DNA of 64,000 nt from Cupriavidus taiwanensis (GCF_900249755.1 NZ_LT976853.1:96010-160009); one strand, 5' to 3'. Positions 21,836 to 32,009 are shown, counted from the first letter of the stretch. The notes: generated by a model from the letters alone, not told the origin. Numbers and translations: made by a program.

Positions 21836-24800
21836 TCAGCCGATCGTCATCAAACTGGCATTGCCGCCCGCGGCTGCGGTGTTGACCGAGAGCGAGCGCT
21901 CGATCAGCAGGCGGTCCAGCGCGATATTCCGTTCCCCCTGCGCCAGGCCCTGCACGCCGATGATCGGACCGGGCCGCGCCGCCACCTGCTCGCAGACCGT
22001 GCGCAGCTGGTCCGAATCGCCGTGGTGCAGCACCGCATCGATTGCCGTGTCCGCCGCGGTCCAGTCGGCCACCATGCGGACGCGCGATTGTACGCCCTTA
22101 GGCAGGCGCGCAAACAGCCCCCGGCCGACCGGGTTTTCCTGCCATACCGCCTCGGCGCCGACCGTCAGCACGGCGCCCAGCTGCAGGGCCAGGTCGGCCT
22201 CCTGCGCGGCCAGGCACAGCACGCGCTCGCGCGGCAGCAGGGTGTAGGTGTTGCGCTCGCCGGTGGGGCCCGCCAGCGTCACCGCCAGGCCCGAGGCCGA
22301 GGCCTCGGCGAAGCGCTCGCATGCGGCCGCGACTTCCGGCAGCTCGCGGCGCGCCCAGTCGCGGAATGCCTCCGCGGCGCGCACGGCTTCATCGTCCGGG
22401 CCCACCGTCTGCGCGCCGCCCGCGCCGGCGTTGACATCGGCCGCGCGCACGCTGCGCGCCACCGCGTCCTGCGGACAGACCGAAAGCAGCCGGTGCAGGT
22501 AGAGCGGGCCGCCCGCCTTGGGGCCGGTGCCCGACAGCGCCTCGCCACCGAACGGCTGCACCCCCACCACCGCGCCGACGATATTGCGGTTCACATACAG
22601 GTTGCCCACCTGGGCCCGGCTGACGATAAACGAGATGGTCTCGTCGATGCGGGTATGGATGCCCAGCGTCAGCCCATAGCCGGTGCCGTTGATTTGGCTG
22701 ACCATGGTGTCCAGCGCCGCGCGCGGGAAACGCACCACGTGCAGCACCGGGCCGAATACCTCGCGCTTGAGTTCCTCGATGCTGTCCAGTTCAATCAGCG
22801 TCGGCGGCACGAAGGTGCCATGGCGGCAGCTGGCGCCCTGCGCGGCGTTGGGGTCGGCCTGGTGGACGCGGCGGCCCTTGGCGCGCATCGCATCGATATG
22901 GCGCGCGATGCCGGCGCGCGCGTCTTCGTCGATCACCGGGCCGACATCGGTCGACAGCCGGTCCGGGTTGCCCATGGTCAGTTCCTGCATCGCGCCCTTG
23001 AGCATTTCCAGCACGCGGTCGGCCACGTCCTCCTGCAGGCACAGCACGCGCAGCGCCGAGCAGCGCTGGCCGGCGGAGTCGAAGGCGGAGTTGACCACGT
23101 CGCCGACCACCTGCTCGGCCAGCGCCGACGAGTCGACGATCATCGCGTTCTGGCCGCCGGTTTCGGCGATCAGCGGGATCGGGCGGCCGGCGGCGTCCAG
23201 GCGCCCGGCAACGTTGCGCTGCAGGATGCGCGCGACTTCGGTCGAGCCGGTGAACATCACGCCCTTGACGCGGGCGTCGCCCACCAGCGCGGCGCCAACG
23301 GTCTCGCCGCGGCCGGGCAGCAGCTGCACCGCGCCGGCCGGCACGCCCGCTTCGCGCAGCAGGCGCACCGCGGCGGCGGCGATCAGCGGGGTCTGCTCGG
23401 CGGGCTTGGCCAGCACCGGGTTGCCGGCGGCCAGCGCGGCGGCCACCTGGCCGGTGAAGATCGCCAGCGGGAAGTTCCACGGGCTGATGCAGACCACCGG
23501 GCCCAGCGGGCGATGGGTTTCATTGTCGAAGCCGCGGCGCACCTCGGCCGCGTAGTAGCGCAGGAAGTCCACCGCCTCGCGCACCTCGGCGATGGCGTTG
23601 GAGAAGGTCTTGCCAGCCTCGCGCATGATGATGCCCATCAGCGACTGCATCTGGGCTTCCATCAGGTCGGCGGCACGTTCCAGCGCGGCGGCGCGCACGT
23701 CAGGCGGCGTCGCCTGCCAGATCGGCGCGGCATTGACCGCGGCCTGCAGCGCGGCGTCGACGTCGGCCTGGCTGGCCTCGGTGACATGACCCACCACGTC
23801 GCGGTGGTCGGCCGGGTTCAGCACCGGGCTGGTGAGGGCGTCGGCGGCGCGCGGCACGTCGGCACCCAGCATCGGCTCGGCGACATAGCGCTCGCTGGTG
23901 CCGGCCAGCAGCGCCGATGACAGCGATGCAAGGCGGTGTTCATTCGCCAGGTCGATGCCGGCCGAGTTGGGCCGGCTCTTGCCATACAGCCTGCGCGGCG
24001 ACGGAATGCGCGGGTGCGGCAGGCCCAGCACGCCTTCGTCGCGGTGCATGGCCTCGACCACGGCCACCGGATCGGCGACCAGCTCGTCCAGCGAGATGGT
24101 GTCGTCGGCGATGCGGTTGACGAACGAGGTGTTGGCGCCGTTCTCCAGCAGCCGGCGCACCAGGTAGGCCAGCAGCGTTTCATGCGTGCCGACCGGTGCG
24201 TAGATGCGGCACGGGCGGTTGAACTTGCCGTCGGCGGTGGGCCCCACCACCTGGTCGTACAGCGGCTCGCCCATGCCGTGCAGGCACTGGAATTCGTACT
24301 GGCCGGGGTAGTAGCTGTGGCCGGCGATCTGGTAGATCGCCGACAGCGTGTGCGCGTTGTGCGTGGCGAACTGCGGGTAGATCGCGTCCGGCACCGACAG
24401 CAGCTTGCGCGCGCAGGCGATGTACGACACGTCGGTGTAGACCTTGCGCGTATAGACCGGATAGCCTTCCAGCCCTTCCACCTGGGCGCGCTTGATCTCG
24501 CTGTCCCAGTAGGCGCCCTTGACCAGGCGGATCATCAGGCGATGGCGGCTGCGGCGCGCCAGGTCGATCAGGTAGTCGATCACGAACGGGCAGCGCTTCT
24601 GGTAGCCCTGCACGACGAAGCCGATGCCGTTCCAGCCGGCCAGCTCGGGCTCGAAGCACAGGCGCTCGAGCAGGTCCAGCGAGATCTCCAGGCGGTCGGC
24701 TTCCTCGGCGTCGATATTGATGCCGATGTCGTACTGGCGCGCCAGCAGCGTCAGCGACTTCAGGCGCTCGTACAGCTCGGTCACCACGCGCTCATGCTGC

Positions 24801-25819
24801 GCGCGGCTGTAGCGCGGGTGCAGCGCCGACAGCTTGATCGAGATGCCCGGGCCCTCATAGATGCCGCGCCCGCGCGAGGCCTGGCCGATGGCATGGATGG
24901 CCTGCTCGTACGACGCCAGGTAGCGCGCGGCATCGGCCTCGGTCATCGCGGCCTCGCCCAGCATGTCGTAGGAGTAGCGGAAGCCCTCGGCCTCATACTT
25001 GCGCGCGTTGGCCAGCGCCTCGGAGATGGTCTCGCCGGTGACGAACTGCTCGCCCATCAGCCGCATCGCCATGTCCACGCCCTTGCGGATCAGCGGCTCG
25101 CCGCCCTTGCCGATGATGCGCGTGAGCGCCTTGGTCAGGCCCGATTCGGTATGGGTGGCGACCAGCTTGCCGGTCAGCAGCAGGCCCCAGGTGGCGGCGT
25201 TGACGAACAGCGACGGGCTCTGGCCCAGGTGCGACTGCCAGTTTGCGCCGCTGATCTTGTCGCGGATCAGCGCGTCGCGCGTGGCCTTGTCGGGAATGCG
25301 CAGCAGCGCCTCGGCCAGGCACATCAGCGCCACGCCTTCCTGCGACGACAGCGAGAATTCCTGGATCAGTCCCTGCACCAGGCCTTCGCGGCCGGTGCCG
25401 ACCTTCTGCTCGCGCAGCCGCGTGGCCAGTGCCTTGGCCATCTTGATCGCGGCCTCGGCCTGGTGTTGCGGCAGGCGCGCCTGCTCCAGCAGCACCGGCA
25501 CGCAATCGGTTTCCGGACGCCGATAGGCCGAAGTGATGGCTGCGCGCAGCACCGACTGCGGCTGGATGCTCTGCGCAAATTCCAGGAAGGGCTGCGGCGC
25601 GGCGTCGCCATGGACCAGCTCGGTGCCGTCGCTGCCCTCGCCTTCGGCGCTGGCAGTGCCGGCGTCGTACGGCAGGTGGCCGCGCTCGATCTGCTCGAGG
25701 TAGCTGAAGATCGCCTGCTTGATCAGCCAGTGCGGGGTGCGGTCGATGGATTGGGCGACGCGCTTGAGGCGGTCGCGCGAGGCATCGTCGAGCTTGACGC
25801 CAAGGGTAGTGGTGGCCAT
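21836..25819 (-). CDS. putA: PutA: proline dehydrogenase / P5C dehydrogenase with DNA-binding domain
   Basis: A trifunctional protein of 1327 residues (E. coli PutA 1320). Residues 1-47 form a ribbon-helix-helix domain (TTLGVKLDDASRDRLKRVA). The FAD proline dehydrogenase barrel spans about 150-560 (IKLSALHPRY, YQKRCPFVIDYL, RLVKGAYWDSEIK). The NAD aldehyde dehydrogenase half spans about 640-1110, with ETGGQNAM and catalytic Cys920 in SAGQRCSALR. A C-terminal extension typical of three-domain PutA follows. It oxidises proline to glutamate and should repress itself. The ATG at 25819 is preferred over the in-frame TTG three codons earlier. It is monocistronic, with GTTGCA-type motifs upstream. 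Confidence 0.96.
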   Translation of the reverse strand: MATTTLGVKLDDASRDRLKRVAQSIDRTPHWLIKQAIFSYLEQIERGHLPYDAGTASAEGEGSDGTELVHGDAAPQPFLEFAQSIQPQSVLRAAITSAYRRPETDCVPVLLEQARLPQHQAEAAIKMAKALATRLREQKVGTGREGLVQGLIQEFSLSSQEGVALMCLAEALLRIPDKATRDALIRDKISGANWQSHLGQSPSLFVNAATWGLLLTGKLVATHTESGLTKALTRIIGKGGEPLIRKGVDMAMRLMGEQFVTGETISEALANARKYEAEGFRYSYDMLGEAAMTEADAARYLASYEQAIHAIGQASRGRGIYEGPGISIKLSALHPRYSRAQHERVVTELYERLKSLTLLARQYDIGINIDAEEADRLEISLDLLERLCFEPELAGWNGIGFVVQGYQKRCPFVIDYLIDLARRSRHRLMIRLVKGAYWDSEIKRAQVEGLEGYPVYTRKVYTDVSYIACARKLLSVPDAIYPQFATHNAHTLSAIYQIAGHSYYPGQYEFQCLHGMGEPLYDQVVGPTADGKFNRPCRIYAPVGTHETLLAYLVRRLLENGANTSFVNRIADDTISLDELVADPVAVVEAMHRDEGVLGLPHPRIPSPRRLYGKSRPNSAGIDLANEHRLASLSSALLAGTSERYVAEPMLGADVPRAADALTSPVLNPADHRDVVGHVTEASQADVDAALQAAVNAAPIWQATPPDVRAAALERAADLMEAQMQSLMGIIMREAGKTFSNAIAEVREAVDFLRYYAAEVRRGFDNETHRPLGPVVCISPWNFPLAIFTGQVAAALAAGNPVLAKPAEQTPLIAAAAVRLLREAGVPAGAVQLLPGRGETVGAALVGDARVKGVMFTGSTEVARILQRNVAGRLDAAGRPIPLIAETGGQNAMIVDSSALAEQVVGDVVNSAFDSAGQRCSALRVLCLQEDVADRVLEMLKGAMQELTMGNPDRLSTDVGPVIDEDARAGIARHIDAMRAKGRRVHQADPNAAQGASCRHGTFVPPTLIELDSIEELKREVFGPVLHVVRFPRAALDTMVSQINGTGYGLTLGIHTRIDETISFIVSRAQVGNLYVNRNIVGAVVGVQPFGGEALSGTGPKAGGPLYLHRLLSVCPQDAVARSVRAADVNAGAGGAQTVGPDDEAVRAAEAFRDWARRELPEVAAACERFAEASASGLAVTLAGPTGERNTYTLLPRERVLCLAAQEADLALQLGAVLTVGAEAVWQENPVGRGLFARLPKGVQSRVRMVADWTAADTAIDAVLHHGDSDQLRTVCEQVAARPGPIIGVQGLAQGERNIALDRLLIERSLSVNTAAAGGNASLMTIG

Positions 25820-25919
25820 TGCGGGCAATTCTCCGAAAGACTGGAGCTGCCGCCGGTGCTACCTCGTCCGTGCCGACAGGCAGGGGCGCGCGACCGGCCG
25901 CAGCCTGTGAGCTGGCGCG

Positions 25920-25949
25920 ATCTTACTCCCGAAACTCACCAAGGTGCAA
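25920..25949 (-). promoter_or_regulatory. Probable putA promoter
   Basis: On the minus strand, -35 TTGCAC (25949-25944) and -10 TAAGAT (25925-25920) are separated by 18 bp. The -35 element overlaps one of the GTTGCA motifs, an arrangement suited to autorepression. Confidence 0.6.
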
Positions 25950-25991
25950 CCTTGTGCAACCCTATCGAAAACCCAAAGTTCAGGGTTGCAC
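25944..25991. promoter_or_regulatory. Putative PutA operator: three GTTGCA motifs
   Basis: TGCAAC occurs at 25945-25950 and 25955-25960, and GTTGCA at 25985-25990. All three sit in the longer shared sequence GTGCAACC or its complement. E. coli PutA is known to bind GTTGCA-type sites in its put control region through the same ribbon-helix-helix domain present here. Confidence 0.6.
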
Positions 25992-26013
25992 CTTCGCTCC
26001 GCATCGCTGGCCG

Positions 26014-28299
26014 CTAGATCCGCAGCGGGTCGATCTCCAGCTGCCAGCGCACCCCCTTCGCCTCCGTGCCTACCTCTGCGAAAGTCTGTACCCACTCGGC
26101 CACAAACCGTTGCAGTACCGGGCGCGCGCTGGCTTCCACCAGCATCTGCGCACGTTCCCGGTTGAACACGCGCACCATCGACATCGGCACCGGATCATGC
26201 AGTTGCACCTCCGGCGCCAGGGTGCAGCGTTCGGCATGCCGGCGCGCGGCCTCCAGGAACTGCAACGCCCGCTCCAATTGCCCGTGTTCCGCCGTGACCA
26301 GCACCTGGAAGCAGAACGGGGGCAACCCGGCCTGGCGCCGCTCGCGCAACTGGCTGGCCGCGAATCCATCATAGTCATGGCGCGTCAGGGCCTGCAATGC
26401 CGGGGTATCCGGATAGCGGGTCTGGATCAGCACCTCGCCCGGCAACCCGGCCCGCCCGGCCCGCCCCGCCACCTGCATCAGCGACGCAAACAGGTGCTCG
26501 GCGGCGCGGAAGTCGTGGCTGAACATGGCCGCGTCCGGATGGACGATGCCGACCAGCGTCACGCGCTGGAAGTCATGGCCCTTGGCCACCATCTGGGTGC
26601 CCACCAGGATATCGACCTCGCCCGCGTGGACCTCGTCGAACATGGCCTGCGCGCTGCCCTTGCGGCGCGTGGAATCGGCGTCGATGCGGGCAATGCGGGC
26701 CTGGGGGAAGCGCGCCGCCAGCGCTTCCTCGATGCGCTGCGTGCCGCGCCCGAGCGGCGCGATATCGACATTGCCGCAGTCCGGGCAGTGATGCGGCACC
26801 GGCGCCTCGAGGCCGCAGTGGTGGCAGCGCAGGCGCCGTTCCGGCCGGTGCAGCACCAGGTACGCCGAGCAGCGCGGGCAACCCGACAGCCAGCCGCAGC
26901 TGTCGCAGGCGATCACCGGCGCATAGCCGCGGCGGTTCAGGAACAGCAGGCTCTGCTCGCCGCGCGCCAGGCGCGCGTCGATGGCCTCCAGCAGCGGCAC
27001 CGACAGGCCCTCGAACAGGGCGCGCTGGCGCTGGCGCTCATGGTTCAGGTCGACCAGCCGCACCGCCGGCAGCGCCGCATCGGCCTGGGCGCGCTCGCGC
27101 AGCACCAGCTTGCGGTAAGTGCCCTGCCCGGCGCGCCACCAGGTTTCCATCGACGGCGTGGCCGACCCCAGCACTACCGCGATGCCGCGCTGCTTGGCGC
27201 GCCACACCGCCAGGTCGCGCGCGGAGTAGCGCAGTCCTTCCTGCTGCTTGTACGAGGTGTCGTGCTCCTCGTCGACCACGATCAGCGCCAGCGCCGGCAG
27301 CGACGCCATCACCGCCATGCGCGTGCCCAGCACGATGCGGGCCTCGCCGCGGTGCGCCGCCAGCCACTGCAGGCTGCGCTCCTGGTCGGCCAGGCCGCTG
27401 TGCAGCACCGCCAGCGGCAGGTGCGGGAAGCGCGCCGCGATGCGGGCCTGCAGTTGCGGGGTCAGGTTGATTTCGGGCACCAGCATCAGCACCTGGGCGC
27501 AGGGATCGCGCTCAAGCACCGCCTGCATCGCATGCAGGTAGACCTCGGTCTTGCCGCTGCCGGTCACGCCGTGCAGCAGGAAGGGGGCAAAGCCTTCGGC
27601 CTCGGCAATGGCCTGCACCGCGGCACGTTGCTCGTCGTGCAGCGGCGGCGCGATCGAAGGCGGCTGCGCGGGATCGGTCGGCAACAAGGTGCGCGCGGTG
27701 CGGCTGGAGTCGACCCAGCCGGCGGCCTGCCATTCGGCCAGCCGCGACGGTGCCGCGGCACAGAGGGCACGCGCCTCGGCCAGGGACAGCGGCTCCCCCG
27801 CGGGAGCGCGCTCGGCCAGCGCCTGGGCCAGCGCACGCACGCTGCGGGCACGGGGCGGCACGGCCGCCAGCAAGGCCTGCGCCTGGTCCGGCAGCACGCG
27901 GTATTCATCGGTGCGGGCACGCTGCGCCAGGTTCGGCCAGCTTTCCGCCTCGCGCAACGCGGGCGGCAAGGCCGGCAGCATCACTTCACCGAGGCGGCGC
28001 TGGTAGTAGCGCGCGGCAAAGGCCGCCAGCTCGATCCAGTCAGGCTGCAGCGGCGGCAGCCAGTCCAGCCGTTGCGCCACCGGGCGCAGCTTGTCGGCGG
28101 GCACGTCCGAGTCCTGCGCGAATTCGACCGCCACGCCGACCATGCTGCGGCGGCCGAACGGCACCACGACCAGGTCGCCCGGCGCGACCCCGGCAATGGC
28201 GAGGTAGTCGAAGCAGTCGTCGGCAGGGGTGTCGAGCGCAACCCGGATCACCGAAGGCCTCGCCATGGCGTCGGGAGTGCTGGCGCTTTCAGGCAGCAT
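26014..28299 (-). CDS. priA: Primosomal protein N' (replication restart helicase PriA)
   Basis: A 761-residue superfamily 2 helicase that reloads the replisome at stalled forks. Visible are the N-terminal 3'-DNA-binding domain (VALDTPADDCFDYL), Walker A GVTGSGKTEVYL, the DEEHD box, GSATPS, and the paired zinc-binding cysteines CDSCGWLSGCPRC and CHHCGLEAPVPHHCPDCG. The GTQMVAKGHDF and QVAGRAGRAG motifs complete the helicase core. ATG 28299 is the first plausible start; ATG 28266 (MARPSVIRVALDTP) fits the family start equally well. Nothing follows on the same strand until putA. Confidence 0.95.
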   Translation of the reverse strand: MLPESASTPDAMARPSVIRVALDTPADDCFDYLAIAGVAPGDLVVVPFGRRSMVGVAVEFAQDSDVPADKLRPVAQRLDWLPPLQPDWIELAAFAARYYQRRLGEVMLPALPPALREAESWPNLAQRARTDEYRVLPDQAQALLAAVPPRARSVRALAQALAERAPAGEPLSLAEARALCAAAPSRLAEWQAAGWVDSSRTARTLLPTDPAQPPSIAPPLHDEQRAAVQAIAEAEGFAPFLLHGVTGSGKTEVYLHAMQAVLERDPCAQVLMLVPEINLTPQLQARIAARFPHLPLAVLHSGLADQERSLQWLAAHRGEARIVLGTRMAVMASLPALALIVVDEEHDTSYKQQEGLRYSARDLAVWRAKQRGIAVVLGSATPSMETWWRAGQGTYRKLVLRERAQADAALPAVRLVDLNHERQRQRALFEGLSVPLLEAIDARLARGEQSLLFLNRRGYAPVIACDSCGWLSGCPRCSAYLVLHRPERRLRCHHCGLEAPVPHHCPDCGNVDIAPLGRGTQRIEEALAARFPQARIARIDADSTRRKGSAQAMFDEVHAGEVDILVGTQMVAKGHDFQRVTLVGIVHPDAAMFSHDFRAAEHLFASLMQVAGRAGRAGLPGEVLIQTRYPDTPALQALTRHDYDGFAASQLRERRQAGLPPFCFQVLVTAEHGQLERALQFLEAARRHAERCTLAPEVQLHDPVPMSMVRVFNRERAQMLVEASARPVLQRFVAEWVQTFAEVGTEAKGVRWQLEIDPLRI

Positions 28300-28822
28300 G
28301 CGCAACTTGCCGGGGCATCGCCATGGTGCAGCCGCCTGCTCGCTGGCGGCCTGGCAGGCAGGGGGGGAAAGTTAGTGTGCGGCGCAACATCAACTTAAAG
28401 TAAAACTTCAAATGTGGCCCTAAGTCGATGATAGATGACTGGTTTTCCACTAATTCCTGCGCCCCTGTGGATAACTTTGTTGAAAAGTCGCTTCGGCTGG
28501 CCGGGAAGGCCCGAAAAACAAGGGATCCACTGGCAACGACCCCTTCTTTGCAAATCTTCCAAAGCCTTAAAAATCAAGGGCTTGCAAACATCCCCCAGAT
28601 AGGTTAGGGAATAACCCTGTTCCGCACTGCGGCAAACCTATCGGTGTGCATAAGTCAAGTGCCGCCAGTCAACTGCGCGCACCTTTTTGGCGGTTCCTGG
28701 CGAAAAAGTTAACTTGACAGGGTACGCCCGCGCGGCTCCCGCAGCACTGGGTACGGGCATGGCCGGGGCGTTGCAGCGCGGGGGCTCGCCCGAACCAGCC
28801 TGCTGGCTGGATACCGCGGCCG
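28300..28822. other. AT-richer spacer between hemE and priA with DnaA-box-like sites
   Basis: A 523-bp gap without a supported gene, visibly richer in A/T than its surroundings. It contains a perfect DnaA-box 9-mer (TGTGGATAA at 28466-28474) and a one-mismatch copy in the same orientation (28645-28653). It probably also holds the priA promoter. No hemE terminator with a clear T-run was found. Confidence 0.55.
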
Positions 28823-29914
28823 TCACTTCGCTGCCGCGCGCAGTTGGCGGCTGTGCCGGTGCACTTCGTCGACCAGCACGGAAACGGCCTCCGGCGGCGT
28901 GAACTGCGAAATGCCATGGCCAAGGTTGAAGACATGGCCGTCGCTGCCGCCAGCGGCGGCGTAGCTGTCCAGTACGCCACGCACCTGCTCGCGGATGGCG
29001 GCTTCGGGGGCAAACAGCACGGTCGGGTCGATATTGCCCTGCAGCGCCACGCGGCCGCCGGTGCGGCGGCGCGCCTCGGCGAGGTTGACGGTCCAGTCCA
29101 GCCCGATGGCATCGGCGCCGGTGTCGGCCAGCGCTTCCAGCCACAGGCCGCCGCCCTTGGTGAAGACGATCGCCGGCACCTGCTGGCCGCCGTGCTCGCG
29201 CTTCAGGCCGGCCAGCACGCGGCGCATGTAGGCCAGCGAGAACGCCTGGTACATGCCGTCGGCCAGCGCCCCGCCCCAGGTGTCGAAAATCATCACGGCC
29301 TGCGCCCCGGCTTCGATCTGCGCATTCAGGTACGCCGTGACCGCCTGCGCATTGATGTCGAGAATGCGGTGCATCAGGTCGGGGCGGCCGTACATCATCG
29401 CCTTGACGATGCGGAAGTCATCCGAGCCGCCGCCCTCGACCATGTAGCAGGCCAGGGTCCAGGGGCTGCCCGAGAAGCCGATCAACGGCACGCGCTGGCT
29501 GCCGTCCTGCACCAGCGCGCGGCGGATCTCGCGCACGGCGTCGAACACGTACTGCAGCGATGCCATGTCGGGCACGGCCAGCTTCTGCACGTCGGCCTCG
29601 GTGCGCAGCGGATGCGCGAAGCGCGGGCCCTCGCCCTGCGCGAACGACAGGCCCAGGCCCATCGCATCCGGCACCGTCAGGATGTCGGAGAACAGGATCG
29701 CCGCGTCCAGCGGATAGCGGTCCAGCGGCTGCAGTGTCACCTCGGTGGCGTAGGCCGGGTTCTTGGCCAGCCCGAGGAAGCTGCCGGCGCGCGCGCGCGT
29801 GGCATTGTACTCGGGCAGGTAGCGGCCAGCCTGGCGCATCAGCCACAGCGGCGTGTATTCGGTCGGCTGGCGGCGCAGCGCGCGCAGGAAGGTATCGTTC
29901 TGCAGTGCGGTCAT
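28823..29914 (-). CDS. hemE: Uroporphyrinogen decarboxylase
   Basis: Decarboxylates uroporphyrinogen III to coproporphyrinogen III in the cytosolic heme pathway, the step before HemN/HemF. The 363-residue chain begins [13 protein letters not shown] and includes the signature [15 protein letters not shown] (substrate-binding Arg residues), [31 protein letters not shown] and the C-terminal GNIDPTVL and NLGHGI. The second of two nearby ATGs is chosen because GAGG lies six bases before it, whereas it abuts the first at 29920. Confidence 0.97.
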   Translation of the reverse strand: MTALQNDTFLRALRRQPTEYTPLWLMRQAGRYLPEYNATRARAGSFLGLAKNPAYATEVTLQPLDRYPLDAAILFSDILTVPDAMGLGLSFAQGEGPRFAHPLRTEADVQKLAVPDMASLQYVFDAVREIRRALVQDGSQRVPLIGFSGSPWTLACYMVEGGGSDDFRIVKAMMYGRPDLMHRILDINAQAVTAYLNAQIEAGAQAVMIFDTWGGALADGMYQAFSLAYMRRVLAGLKREHGGQQVPAIVFTKGGGLWLEALADTGADAIGLDWTVNLAEARRRTGGRVALQGNIDPTVLFAPEAAIREQVRGVLDSYAAAGGSDGHVFNLGHGISQFTPPEAVSVLVDEVHRHSRQLRAAAK

Positions 29915-29966
29915 GGTCATCCTCGTAAGACCGCCATTCTAAGGGATGGCCGCACGCGGATGCCGC

Positions 29967-30917
29967 TCAGGCGTCGTCGATCATCCCGGCGAACGCCGAC
30001 GCGGCGCGGCGCATCCATTCCCGCGCGCGGTCCGCCTCGGGCTGCAGCCGCGCGAAGCCGTGGGTCATGCCGCTGGCTTCGATGGTGATGACCGGGGCGT
30101 CGTGGCGCACCAGGAAGTCGGCATAGGCCAGGCCGTCGTCGCGCAGCACATCGTGCGCGGCCACCATCAGCACGGTGGCCGGCGGCCGCACCGGCGGCGC
30201 GGCCATCAGGTGCACGCGCGGATCGCCGTGGGCGGCGCCCTGCGCCAGCGCCTCGGCGCCAATGTACTGGGTCCAGAACCAGGCCATCTCGTCACGCGTC
30301 AGGCCCGGGCCGTCGGCGAAAGCGCGATAGCTTTCGGTGCTGAGCACCGGCGCCGTCACCGGATAGATCAGCAGCTGGGCGTCGACCCGCACCGCGTCGC
30401 CGGCATTGAGCTGCTGCGCGGCCTGCGCCGCGAGATGGCCGCCGGCGCTGTCGCCGGCCACCGCCAGGAAATCCGGCGCCAGGCCCAGCGCCTGGCGCTG
30501 CCCGGCCAGCCACAGCACGGCTTCGACGGCGTCGTCGCAAGGCGCCGGGAAGGCGTGTTCAGGGGCGAGGCGGTAATCGACGCTGGCCACGGCACAGCCG
30601 GTATCCGCCGCCAGCAGCGCGGCGACGGTGTGGTGCGTCTGCGTCGAACCAATCACCCAGCCGCCGCCGTGAAAGTACACCAGCAAGCGCGGCGTGGCCA
30701 CGCCGGGCGGGCGGAACAGCCGAGCCCCCAGCGTACGCCCGGGCAGCGCCACATCGAGCTGTTTCACGACCACGCCATCCGGATCGGGCCGCAACGAGGC
30801 CGCGGCAATCTCGGCGAAACGGGCCCGCTGCGCCGGGACGTCGGCCGGCACCGGCTCGGTGGCATAGCGTTCGGCCAGGCGTTGGAAATAGGCAAGCAGT
30901 TGGGGATCGATGGCCAT
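29967..30917 (-). CDS. HSL-family alpha/beta hydrolase (esterase/lipase)
   Basis: A 316-residue cytosolic esterase of the hormone-sensitive lipase family. The oxyanion motif HGGGW, nucleophile motif GDSAGG, an acidic residue near AAHDVLRDDG and the catalytic His in GMTHGFARL are all present, as is SVDYRLAPEH. It lies 47 bp after the next upstream gene's stop codon on the same strand and 52 bp before hemE. The natural substrate is unknown. Confidence 0.88.
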   Translation of the reverse strand: MAIDPQLLAYFQRLAERYATEPVPADVPAQRARFAEIAAASLRPDPDGVVVKQLDVALPGRTLGARLFRPPGVATPRLLVYFHGGGWVIGSTQTHHTVAALLAADTGCAVASVDYRLAPEHAFPAPCDDAVEAVLWLAGQRQALGLAPDFLAVAGDSAGGHLAAQAAQQLNAGDAVRVDAQLLIYPVTAPVLSTESYRAFADGPGLTRDEMAWFWTQYIGAEALAQGAAHGDPRVHLMAAPPVRPPATVLMVAAHDVLRDDGLAYADFLVRHDAPVITIEASGMTHGFARLQPEADRAREWMRRAASAFAGMIDDA

Positions 30918-30963
30918 GGTCGGCGGCAGTTGGAAATCGGTAGGGAAGCGGAAACAGCGGGAA

Positions 30964-31404
30964 TCAGTCCCCGCCGAGCTGGCGCGTCAGCTCGACCTTG
31001 CTGCAGCAGTCCTGCACCGCCAGCAGCCCCGCACCGGTGGCGCGGCGCATGGCCTGGTCGTTGACGATGCCAAGCTGGAGCCATACCCCGCGCGCGCCAA
31101 TGGCGATAGCCTCGTCGACCACCGCCGGCGTTTCCTCGGCACGGCGGAAGATATCAACCCAGGCGATCGGGGCGCCCGCCGCCGCGGCAGCATCGGCGGC
31201 CTCGCGCAGCGTGGCGTGGCAGGTCTCGCCCAGGATGCGTTCGCCGGCATGGCGGGGATTGACCGGCACAATGCGGTAGCCGTGGCCCTGCAGGAATTCG
31301 GCCACCTCATGACTGGGCCGCTCGGGGCGGTCGGACAGGCCGACCACGGCTACGGTCTTCATCGCCAGCATGGCTTGTATGGCTTGCTGCATCTCAGGTG
31401 CCAT
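30964..31404 (-). CDS. CoA-binding domain protein (YccU-like)
   Basis: A 146-residue Rossmann-fold protein of the CoA-binding family. VAVVGLSDRPERPSHEVA carries the nucleotide-binding Gly motif, followed by VPVNP, WVDIFRR and GVWLQLGIVND. It resembles the stand-alone CoA-binding domain of succinyl-CoA synthetase alpha. The physiological role of the family is poorly defined. The start is ATG 31404 (MAPEMQQ). Confidence 0.8.
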   Translation of the reverse strand: MAPEMQQAIQAMLAMKTVAVVGLSDRPERPSHEVAEFLQGHGYRIVPVNPRHAGERILGETCHATLREAADAAAAAGAPIAWVDIFRRAEETPAVVDEAIAIGARGVWLQLGIVNDQAMRRATGAGLLAVQDCCSKVELTRQLGGD

Positions 31405-31974
31405 GGCATCTCCGTGGGGTGAACGTGGCTGGGGCAAGTGACCGTGGCACGGCCTGGACTGGACCAGGCAAGGCAGCGGCCGGTTGAATCGTAACCGCAA
31501 TTGTCACGCAGGATTTGGTGCGGAACCGAACATGGCAGCAGCGGATATAAAGATAATCCGGCATTACATGGAGGCGCCAAACGTGATCCGTACGCGCAAA
31601 AATATGCCGATCACGCCGGATTTTCAGCGCTCCGGCTTTCAACTTCTTTCAAAACGATACATTTTGTTACTGCCATGCCCGGGAGTTTCCCCCACAATGC
31701 ATTGACACACCCGCTGTCCGGGCGTGGCGCCCCGGTGAAAATGGCAGTGCAGACTAAAGGGGCGTGGTGAAGAAAGCCTGTTTGTAGCGTTTCCGGCAGT
31801 AACCCGATTTTCCGATCCAGCATCAAGCATGCTGGACCGGAGCACCAGGAAGACCGTTGCAGCGCGTGGCCTTTGCGGCCTGTTCGCGGATATTTTGATA
31901 TCCGGTGCGCCTTGCTTGTCGACCTGGACCGAACCCGTTCCTTCGAATTGACCCCTCGAAGGGATTTTCCCGTC

Positions 31975-32009
31975 CGCGCGGAGCCTCCCCGGCCCGCGCG
32001 CTTTTTTTT
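31975..32009 (+). terminator. Orphan plus-strand intrinsic terminator
   Basis: CGCGCGG (31975-31981) pairs with CCGCGCG (31994-32000) and is followed by C and eight T (32002-32009). The genes on both sides are on the minus strand, so no annotated plus-strand gene ends here. Confidence 0.65.

Noticed and set aside
28300..28822. Chromosomal replication origin
   Set aside because: Only two DnaA-box-like sites, no dnaA or dnaN nearby and no clear AT-rich unwinding element; kept as a DnaA-site finding only.
31484..31705. 73-codon open frame in the gap before the atp operon
   Set aside because: No ribosome site, no recognisable motif and no conserved feature visible; more likely chance in an AT-richer spacer.
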